In this document: one piece after another, positions 56,085 to 64,000 of the stretch
Position numbering within the stretch: the first letter of the stretch is position 1
How the letters are laid out: each line of letters starts with the position of its first letter
NCBI GenBank assembly: GCA_018398815.1
Contig: CM031621.1
Coordinates: forward strand, 303,550-367,549
DNA: 64,000 nt
Direction: 5' to 3'
From: Conus ventricosus
Lineage: Eukaryota > Mollusca > Gastropoda > Neogastropoda > Conidae
The notes under the pieces: model-generated
Database searches by the model: none
Told to the model about the DNA's origin: nothing
Seen by the model: only the letters and a program-made list of their open reading frames with translations
Program-made: the position numbers and the translations under genes

Positions 56085-58512
56085 TTTTAAGCCAGAACAA
56101 GGGCCAGAGTCAACAAGAGAGACAGAACAACAGGGCCAGAGTCAACCAGAGAGACAGGAAAACAGGGCCAGAGTCAACCAGAGAGACTGGAAAACAGGGC
56201 CAGAGTCAACCAGTGTGACAGGAAAACAGGGCCAGAGTCAACCAGAGTGACAGGAAAACAGGGCCAGAGTCAACCAGTGTGACAGGAAAACAGGGCCAGA
56301 GTCAACAAGAGAGACAGGAAAACAGGGCCAGAGTCAACCAGTGTGACAGGAAAACAGGGCCAGAGTCAACCAGAGAGACAGGAAAACAGGGCCAGAGTCA
56401 ACCAGAGAGACAGGAAAACAGGGCCAGAGTCAACCAGAGAGACAGGAAAACAGGGCCAGAGTCAACCAGAGAGACAGGAAAACAGGGCCAGAGTCAACCA
56501 GAGAGACAGGAAAACGGCCAGAGTCAACAAGAGACAGGAAAACAGGGCCAGAGTCAACCAGAGAGACAGGAAAACAGGGCCAGAGTCAACCAGAGAGACA
56601 GAAAAACAGGGCCAGAGTCAACCAGAGAGACAGGAAAACGGCCAGAGTCAACAAGAGACAGGAAAACAGGGCCAGAGTCAACCAGAGAGACAGGAAATCA
56701 GGGCCAGAGTCAACCAGTGTGACAGGAAAACAGGGCCAGAGTCAACCAGAGACACAGGAAAACAGGGCCAGAGTCAACCTGAGTGACAGGAAAACAGGGC
56801 CAGAGTCAACCAGAGAGACAGGAAAACAGGGCCAGAGTCAACCCGACAGACAGGAAAACAGGGCCAGAGTCAACCAAGAGACAGGAAAACAGGGCCAGAG
56901 TCAACCAGAGAGACAGAAAACAGGGCCAGAGTCAACCAGAGAGACAGGAAAACAGGGCCAGAGTCAACCAGAGAGACAGGAAAACAGGGCCAGAGTCAAC
57001 CAGTGTGACAGAAAACAGGGCCAGAGTCAACCAGAGTGACAGGAAAACAGGGCCAGAGTCAACCAGAGAGACAGGAGAACAGGGCCAGAGTCAACAAGAG
57101 AGAACAGGAAAACAGGGCCAGAGTCAACAAGAGAGACAGGAAAACAGGGCCAGAGTCAACCAGAGAGACAGGAAAACAGGGCCAGAGTCAACCTGAGAGA
57201 CAGGAAAACAGGGCCAGAGTCAACTAGAGAGACAGGAAAACAGGGCCAGAGTCAACAAGAGAGACAGGAAAACAGGGCCAGAGTCAACCACTGACAGGAA
57301 AACAGGGCCAGAGTCAACCAGAGAGACAGGAAAACAGGGCCAGAGTCAACCAGAGAGACAGGAAAACAGGGCCAGAGTCAACCAGTGTGACAGGAAAACA
57401 GGGCCAGAGTCAACAAGAGAGACAGGAAAACAGGGCCAGAGTCAACCAGAGAGACAGGAAAACAGGGCCAGAGTCAACCAGAGAGACAGGAAAACAGGGC
57501 CAGAGTCAACCAGAGAGACAGGAAAACAGGGCCAGAGTCAACAAGAGACAGGAAAACAGGGCCAGAGTCAACCAGAGAGACAGGAAAACAGGGCCAGAGT
57601 CAGCCAGTGTGACAGGAAAACAGGGCCAGAGTCAACCAGTGTGACAGGAAAACAGGGCCAGAGTCAACCTGAGTGACAGGAAAACAGGGCCAGAGTCAAC
57701 CAGAGAGACAGGAAAACAGGGCCAGAGTCAACAAGAGAGACAGGAAAACAGGGCCAGAGTCAACCAGAGAGACAGGAAAACAGGGCCAGAGTCAACCTGA
57801 GTGACAGGAAAACAGGGCCAGAGTCAACCTGAGTGACAGGAAAACAGGGCCCGAGTCAACCTGAGAGACAGGAAAACAGGGCCAGAGTCAACCAGAGTGA
57901 CAGGAAAACAGGGTCAGAGTCAACCAGATACAGGAAAACAGGGCCAGAGTCAACCTGAGTGACAGGAAAACAGGGCCCGAGTCAACCTGAGAGACAGGAA
58001 AACAGGGCCCGAGTCAACCTGAGTGACAGGAAAACAGGGCCAGAGTCAACCTGAGTGACAGGAAAACAGGGCCCCAGTCAACCAGAGAGACAGGAAAACA
58101 GGGCCAGAGTCAACCTGAGTGACAGGAAAACAGGGCCAGAGTCAACCTGAGAGACAGGAAAACAGGGCCAGAGTCAACCAGAGTGACAGGAAAACAGGGC
58201 CAGAGTCAACCTGAGTGACAGAAAACAGGGCCAGAGTCAACCAGAAAGACAGGAAAACAGGGCCAGAGTCAACCTGAGTGACAGGAAAACAGGGCCAGAG
58301 TCAACCAGAGAGACAGGAAAACAGGGCCAGAGTCAACCAGACAGACAGGAAAACAGGGCCAGAGTCAACCAGAGAGACAGGAAAACAGGGCCAGAGTCAA
58401 CAAGAGAGACAGGAAAACAGGGCCAGAGTCAACCAGAGAGACAGGAAAACAGGGCCAGAGTCAACCAGTGTGACAGGAAAACAGGGCCAGAGTCAACCAG
58501 TGTGACAGGAAA
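56085..58512. repeat. Minisatellite, 32-bp unit, about 75 copies
   Basis: ACAGGAAAACAGGGCCAGAG followed by TCAACCAGAGAG. Main variants are CAGTGTG, CTGAGTG and CAAGAGAG in the last third. The plus frames of 60-147 codons (QSQPERQENRARV repeated) are artefacts. No exon boundary adjoins it. Confidence 0.98.
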
Positions 58513-59305
58513 TAGGAAGTCAGTGCCACACAATGTCCTGAAGGTGGGGGAGCTGTTTGACCCCAATGACCCCCACCACACCCACAGGCACAGGCAACAA
58601 GCTTGGAATTCATGCGACCAGTGCTTCAGAGTTCGAATCTCGCCAGGACTCCACCATAAAAATGCTGGCTTTTTTCGCTGCTTTAGATGTTGTCATTCTG
58701 GTGGTAACAGTGGAGAGCTGGTCAGGTCCCCTACCCCTGCTCTTTTGGGACGGCTATCCCTGTCTGTCTGCCGTATCTGCTTTGGCAGAGATTCCAAAAG
58801 CAAGAAATGGTCTGGATTTAAAGGATAAAAGACAAGTTAGATGGAAATTCAACATGGCTGTCCGTTTGGATGATGGATGATATTTTATTCTCAGACACGA
58901 CAGAGAAACAGAGAACGGGATAAGGAGGGGAGGGAAGGGGCATTAATAACATGGCAAAGTCAGGAATTTGAATGTAATGACAGCTACATTAAGGTTGGCA
59001 CCCAACAGTGATATGAAGATCACAGACAAAATGTAACTGATGTGAAAGGGGCTGATGCTAAATTTCACCGACTCATAAAAGCTCCTATAGTATGTCATGA
59101 ATAATGTCCGCAATTCAATAATGAAAGTAAAGCAGAAACGCATCAAGATTCTTCCACAGAAGTCCGGCTACTTCATGCACTAAAACTTTACTATCACAAT
59201 ACCAGCCTCTGTGCTCATGGAGTTGTTGAAATCGCTGGCTGCCATGGGGAACACTATGGCAGTTAAGTCTGACAGTTGCACTCACAGTAGTGCAAAAAAG
59301 CTTCA
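58513..59305. other. MYO18A intron, no clear feature
   Basis: A GTTCGAATCTCGCC word near 58631 resembles a tRNA B box but has no A box upstream. Otherwise unique sequence. Confidence 0.45.
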
Positions 59306-59815
59306 TAAGATAAGATAATGTTGCTTATAGCCCAGCCGACCGCAAAGGGCCACATCAGGGCTGTCACCATGCTAAAATCAACCCACAAGTCAGTCATTCA
59401 CACAATTCTTTAAAATACATCGAAAAACCCATCCGAAAGTTTGTTAAAAATCCTTCCAATGTAAAATCTCAGATTCGATGAAAAATGTTAATCTCTTTCA
59501 AGAACTCAAAGATCACGTCAGGAGGAACGTCTCTGAACAAGGTTTTCATGGAATCTGCTGTAAAATGTTTGTGTCTCACATCGTGCAAGTCCCAACACTC
59601 TAAAAGAATATGTTTCATTGTGAGTGGCACATGACATGGAATGCACCACAGAGCTTCATGCCCGACACAAGTTAAAATCTCAAGTGATGAAAACTTTTCA
59701 ATGCCCTGTTTGTGTCGCCGGATAAAACGAAATACTACTGAAACCCCTGTCTTTGAAGGGAAATTTTGAATGAGGCAGCGAACAGTGACCAGCAAACAAC
59801 AAACAAGTAGTTATC
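59306..59815 (-). mobile_element. LINE 3' end (copy 1), 5'-truncated
   Basis: The minus frame 59469-59795 encodes ALWCIPCHVPLTMKHILLEC followed by WDLHDVRHKHF. This is the CxxC...H....C motif that closes the ORF2 polyprotein of I/Jockey/CR1-type non-LTR retrotransposons, after the reverse transcriptase and RNase H region. A 3' UTR (GCTTATAGCCCAGCCGACCG on plus) follows, ending in an (ATAAG)-like tail at 59306-59320. The upstream reverse transcriptase is missing, as usual for truncated LINE insertions. The same family recurs at 61597-61912. Confidence 0.75.
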
Positions 59816-59929
59816 CTGTGATGAAATAACAACACGCCTGTAACACCAAACCACTGAGCTGGGTTTGGTTAATGTGGAGGTTAAATAAACTTGAACAGAG
59901 CTCTCTAACCAACAGGGTAATCAGCATCC

Positions 59930-59953
59930 CCCCCCCCCCCCCCCCCCCCCCCC
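59930..59953. repeat. Poly-C tract
   Basis: About 24 C just upstream, on the plus strand, of exon 2 (poly-G in the transcript, 50 bases after the donor). Confidence 0.9.
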
Positions 59954-60006
59954 GCCAACTATGACGGATGATCCACAGTGCAGATGCAACACATCCGCTT
60001 CCTCAC

Positions 60007-60108
60007 CTGCTCCAGCTGCTGTATCTGTCCCGCCTGGTCGTCCAGTTCCTCCTCCTGCTCTCGGAGCTTGAGTTCCAGTTCATGCTTCACTCGCTTCAAG
60101 GACACCAC
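60007..60108 (-). CDS. MYO18A: MYO18A exon 2: coiled coil, 34 codons
   Basis: Acceptor GTGGTGTACAG, donor GAGCAG/GTGAGG, phase 0. It encodes VVSLKRVKHELELKLREQEE followed by ELDDQAGQIQQLEQ. The block QEEELDDQAG..LEQ is nearly identical to human QEEELDEQAGTIQMLEQ. The first 16-17 bases are reproduced in every unit of the array to its right. Confidence 0.95.
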
Positions 60109-61530
60109 CTGTACACCACGCACCAACACGCTTCAATGACACCACCTGTACACCACGCACCAACACACTTCAATGACACCACCTGTATACACCACGCACC
60201 AACACGCTTCAAGGACACCACCTGTATACACCACGCACCAACATGCTTCAATGACACCACCTGTATACACCACGCACCAACACACTTCAATGACACCACC
60301 TGTATACACCACGCACCAACACGCTTCAAGGACACCACCTGTACACCATGCACCAACACACTTCAATGACACCACCTGTATACACCACGCACCAACATGC
60401 TTCAATGACACCACCTGTATACACCACGCACCAACATGCTTCAATGACACCATCTGTATACACCACGCACCAACACACTTCAATGACACCACCTGTATAC
60501 ACCACGCACCAACATGCTTCAATGACACCACCTGTATACACCACGCACCAACACACTTCAATGACACCACCTGTATACACCACGCACCAACATGCTTCAA
60601 TGACACCACCTGTATACACCACGCACCAACACGCTTCAATGACACCACCTGTATACACCACGCACCAACATGCTTCAATGACACCACCTGTATACACCAC
60701 GCACCAACATGCTTCAATGACACCACCTGTATACACCATGCACCAACACGCTTCAATGACACCACCTGTATACACCACGCACCAACATGCTTCAATGACA
60801 CCACCTGTATACACCACGCACCAACATGCTTCAATGACACCACCTGTATACACCATGCACCAACACGCTTCAATGACACCACCTGTATACACCACGCACC
60901 AACACGCTTCAATGACACCACCTGTATACACCACGCACCAACATGTTTCAATGACACCACCTGTATACACCACGCACCAACATGCTTCAATGACACCACC
61001 TGTATACACCACGCACCAACATGCTTCAATGACACCACCTGTATACACCACGCACCAACACTCTTCAATGACACCACCTGTATACACCACGCACCAACAT
61101 GCTTCAATGACACCACCTGTATACACCACGCACCAACACGCTTCAATGACACCACCTGTATACACCACGCACCAACATGCTTCAATGACACCACCTGTAT
61201 ACACCACGCACCAACATGCTTCAATGACACCACCTGTATACACCACGCACCAACATGCTTCAATGACACCATCTGTATACACCACGCATCAACATGCTTC
61301 AATGACACCACCTGTATACACCACGCACCAACATGCTTCAATGACACCACCTGTATACACCACGCACCAACACGCTTCAATGACACCACCTGTATACACC
61401 ACGCACCAACATGCTTCAATGACACCACCTGTATACACCACGCACCAACACGCTTCAATGACACCACCTGTACACACCACGCACCAACATGCTTCAATGA
61501 CACCACCTGTACACAACGCACCAACATGCG
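60109..61530. repeat. Minisatellite containing about 37 copies of the exon 2 acceptor, 39-bp unit
   Basis: On the minus strand each unit reads GGTGTATACAG/GTGGTGTC and ATTGAAGC, then ATGTTGGTGCGT. The true junction is GGTGTACAG/GTGGTGTCC TTGAAGCG. Units nearest the exon lack TA exactly as the true acceptor does, and some (60208, 60322) keep the exon's own CCTTGAAGCG. The 39-bp length gives long frames on both strands (up to 507 codons) that are not genes. Confidence 0.97.
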
Positions 61531-61596
61531 TGTATGCCCAGTTACAAAACATTCAGACATGTACACACACACATTAAACATCAAATAAAAAATGGA

Positions 61597-61912
61597 CACA
61601 TAGTAAGGTAAGGTGAGGTAATGTTGCTTATAGCCCAGCCGACCACAAAGGGCCATATCAGGGCTGTCACCGCGCTAAAATCAACACACAAGTCATTCAT
61701 TCACACAAATCTTTAAAATACATCTTCTAAAAACCTACCCGAAATTTTGATAAAAAAAACCCTTTCCACTATAAAATCTCAGATCTGATGAAAAATGTTA
61801 ATCTCTTTCAAGAATTCAAAGACTGCATCAGGTGGAACATCTCTGAACAAAGTTTTCATGGAATCTGCTGTGTCTCACATCATGCAAGTCCCAACATTCT
61901 AAAAGAAGTGTC
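61597..61912 (-). mobile_element. LINE 3' end (copy 2), shorter
   Basis: It shares the 3' UTR and end of ORF2 with 59306-59815: GCTTATAGCCCAGCCGACC, AAAATCAACACACAAGTCAT and GAAAAATGTTAATCTCTTTC. It has an internal deletion near 61872 and a GTAAG-type tail at its left end. Same orientation as copy 1. Confidence 0.75.
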
Positions 61913-62100
61913 CCTAGGTGTACGAATTTGACAAAGATAAGTGATTGCTCGTTGTTCATTTTCGTTGTCCTCAGTGTTGTTTATCTTGCCTGAAGAAGAC
62001 CTGAGAGGTCGAAACGCGTCGTGTTTTGTCTTGTCATTTGTTTGTCCGCGTTGTCCGGGAGAATTATTTTCACAACTTTTTCCGATTTGTTTGGAGTTCT
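61913..62100 (+). mobile_element. Retroelement end with second hammerhead-like motif
   Basis: CTTGCCTGAAGAAGACC at 61985-62001 is followed by TGAGAGGTCGAAACGCGTCG. That is CTGAAGA (61990-61996), a stem GACC/GGTC with loop TGAGA, GAAA (62011-62014), the palindrome ACGCGT and C. It has the same plan, including the extra A, as the motif 3' of the Penelope-like ORF at 54474. No protein part is present. Probably a solo end of a related Penelope-like family. Confidence 0.5.
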
Positions 62101-62157
62101 GCCTGCAATCACCTCACTTGGCAACTAATATTTTCCCTGACCTATGACCTTTCATAT

Positions 62158-62830
62158 TCTCCCAACACACCTCACTTCATGTTCCTATGGATGTATACAG
62201 CCACAGACAGACACACAAACACACCTCACATCATGTTCCTATGGATGTATACAGCTACAGACAGACACACAAAGTTGAAACACACCTCACTTCATGTTCC
62301 TATGGATGTATACAGCCACAGACACACACAAACACACCTCACTTCATGTTCCTATGGATGTATACAGCCACAGACAGACACACAAACACACCTCACTTCA
62401 TGTTCCTATGGATGTATACAGCTACAGACAGACACACAAACACACCTCACTTCATGTTCCTATGGATGTATACAGCTACAGACAGACACACAAACACACC
62501 TCACTTCATGTTTCCTATGGATGTATACAGCCACAGACAGACACACAAACACACCTCACTTCATGTTCCTATGGATGTATACAGCCACAGACAGACACAC
62601 AAACACACCTCACTTCATGTTCCTATGGATGTATACAGCCACAGACAGACACACAAACACACCTCACTTCATGTTCCTATGGATGTATACAGCCACAGAC
62701 AGACACACAAACACACCTCACTTCATGTTCCTATGGATGTATACAGCCACAGACAGACACACAAACACACCTCACTTCATGTTCCTATGGATGTATACAG
62801 CTACAGACAGACACACAAACATAAACATAC
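62158..62830. repeat. Minisatellite, about 53-bp unit, about 12 copies
   Basis: CACACCTCACTTCATGTTCC, TATGGATGTATACAGCCACA and GACAGACACACAAA. Open plus frames up to 270 codons are repeat artefacts. Confidence 0.97.
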
Positions 62831-62899
62831 AATTCTAAGCATTATAACAACAATAAGTGAAAATTTGTTGCACTGAAATCACCATAACCCATCACACCT

Positions 62900-63662
62900 T
62901 TTAGACCCCTCCCTCATCCCCTCCTAACCTTACCCCTACCCATTCTTACCCCCCCCCCCCCCCCCCAATCCCAACTCTTTTCCTCCCCCCTCCCTCATTC
63001 CCCCCTAACCTTATCCCTAGCCTACCCATTCTTACCCCCCCCTATCCCAACTCTTCTCCTCCCCCCTCCCTCATTCCCCCCTAACCTTACCCTTACCCAT
63101 TCTTAACCCCCCCCCCCCCCCCCCTATCCCAACTCTTCTCCTCCCCCCTCCCTCATTCCCCCCTAACCTTATCCCTACCCATTCTTACCCCCCCCCCCCC
63201 CCTATCCCAACTCTTCTCCTCCCCCCTCCCTCATTCCCCCCTAACCTTATCCCTACCCATTCTTACCCCCCCCCCCCCCCCCCCTATCCCAACTCTTCTC
63301 CCCCCTCCCTCATTCCCCCCTAACCTTATCCCTACCCATTCTTCACCCCCCCCCCCCCCCCCTATCCCAACTCTTCTCCTCCCCCCTCCCTCATTCTCCC
63401 CTGACCTTACCCCTACCCATTCTTACCCCTATCCCAACTCTTTTCCTCCCCCTCCCTCATTTCCCCTAACCTTATCCCTACCCATTCTTACCCCCTATCC
63501 CAACTCTTCTCCCCCCTCCCCCATTCTCCCCTAACCTTATCCCTACCCATTCTTACCCCCCTATCCCAACTCTTCTCCTCCCCCTCCCTCATTCCCCCCT
63601 AACCTTATCCCTACCCATTCTTACCCCCCCCCCCCCCCAACCATCCCAACTCTTCTCCCCCC
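62900..63662. repeat. C-rich minisatellite, about 60-85-bp unit, about 9 copies
   Basis: CCCTAACCTTATCCCTACCC, ATTCTTACC, a poly-C run of variable length, and TATCCCAACTCTTCTCCTCC. On the minus strand each unit contains GGTAAGAATGGG, a donor-like sequence within G-runs. It ends about 20 bp from the donor of exon 1. Confidence 0.95.
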
Positions 63663-63681
63663 CCCCCCCATCTCCACTCAC

Positions 63682-63899
63682 CTCTGAATTGTCCTTGCCG
63701 AAACCAGGATGTCATTGAGCTCCTTGTCAAGGCGCTCGGCCTTCTCGGCGGCGGACTGCTGGTCCATGCGCAGGTTTTGGATGGTCTGCTCCAGCTGTAC
63801 TTCTCCGACAGCAGCTGGTCCCGCTCACGCTGAAGCTTCTCCCGCATCTGCTTCTCCTCCCGAACATCCTCATGGGCCATGCCCAGTTCACTGTCGAAC
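63682..63899 (-). CDS. MYO18A: MYO18A exon 1 of this window, one base short of an open frame
   Basis: Acceptor TCTCTGACAG, donor CAGAG/GTGAGT. It encodes FDSELGMAHEDVREEKQMRE, KLQRERDQLLSEKY and, after a frame change at about 63792-63797, LEQTIQNLRMDQQSAAEKAE followed by RLDKELNDILVSARTIQ. It parallels human RRFDQELSQAQGEAQREKLQ and REKDMLVAEAFSLKQQLEE. Flanks are conserved on both sides of the break, so one missing base in the assembly is the simplest cause. The exit phase with a repaired base would be two bases over, whereas exon 2 starts in phase 0, so a second base or a slightly different donor remains to be settled. Confidence 0.87.
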
Positions 63900-64000
63900 C
63901 TGTCAGAGAGACACGGTCATCATGATCAGCATGCTAACGACCATAATCATTTCAGTGATCATCATGACTGATGTCATGAGAAGCGTGAGAGAAAGAGGGT

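Larger units (their letters stand above)
35478..63899 (-). other. MYO18A: Myosin-18A orthologue, C-terminal tail gene span (12 exons, 3' end not found)
   Basis: Unconventional myosin 18: a myosin-II-like protein with a divergent motor and a long coiled-coil tail that co-assembles with non-muscle myosin II, with roles known in actomyosin organisation and Golgi shape. All twelve exons lie on the minus strand in the order expected for the tail. Their translations track the human MYO18A tail as I know it, block by block: QEEELDDQAG, LRLEMNMEKM, QLEEEYEEK, SEKRLRRNLKKTKALLADA, MSELMKKYKAAV, ADLKLAFKRITDLQAALEDE. Consensus GT/AG sites bound them, and phases agree at the junctions. Exceptions are two exons that each lack one base and exon 4, whose donor is uncertain. 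About 1.6 kb of exon lies in 28.4 kb; over half of the span is minisatellite. The motor and N-terminal exons lie beyond 64 kb. Confidence 0.93.

Noticed and set aside
58600..58660. tRNA-like 3' half (GTTCGAATCTCGCC)
   Set aside because: No A box, no D or anticodon arm, no closing stem; a chance or decayed fragment.
60133..61656. Minus open frame of 507 codons and plus frame of 471 codons
   Set aside because: The unit is 39 bp, so all frames without a stop in one unit stay open; this is minisatellite, not protein.

Overview
This is animal nuclear DNA, most likely from a mollusc and plausibly a gastropod. That inference rests on spliced coding exons, a myosin-18A-type gene, Polinton, Penelope-like and LINE retroelement remains, a tRNA-derived SINE and very abundant microsatellites and minisatellites. 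There is no prokaryotic gene organisation. The species cannot be named from the sequence alone. LAYOUT: 1-3938 is low-complexity and satellite-like DNA with one decayed transposon-like ORF pair (2155-2765, minus). A 100-N scaffold gap follows at 3939-4038. From 4039 to about 15.7 kb lies an AT-rich Polinton/Maverick (adintovirus-like) element. Its left two thirds are heavily decayed: a coiled-coil/membrane protein remnant on minus and a protein-primed DNA polymerase B remnant on plus. Its right third is almost intact: integrase, two small structural/membrane-type genes on minus, and three small genes on plus. From 15.8 to 31 kb is sparse intergenic or intronic DNA with one probable plus-strand terminal coding exon (18162-18418), one small minus-strand ORF (16749-17010), SINE pieces and several minisatellites. 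THE MAIN GENE: from 63.9 kb down to 35.5 kb the minus strand carries twelve consecutive exons of the C-terminal coiled-coil tail of an unconventional myosin-18 (MYO18A) orthologue. Frames join across the introns, except that two exons each need one extra base and one exon has an uncertain 3' end. About 1.6 kb of exon sits in 28.4 kb, and roughly 16 kb of that span is tandem minisatellite. The motor and N-terminal part lies beyond the right edge, and the last exon(s) were not found. Two LINE 3' ends and a Penelope-like fragment (GIY-YIG domain followed by a hammerhead-like motif) sit in its introns. MAIN FINDING: at seven of the twelve exons the adjoining intronic minisatellite has a unit that contains a copy of that exon's own splice junction, either the acceptor plus the first 15-26 exon bases or the donor plus the last 4-10 exon bases. 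The arrays seem to have grown out of exon-intron boundaries and present from 3 to about 65 decoy splice sites each.
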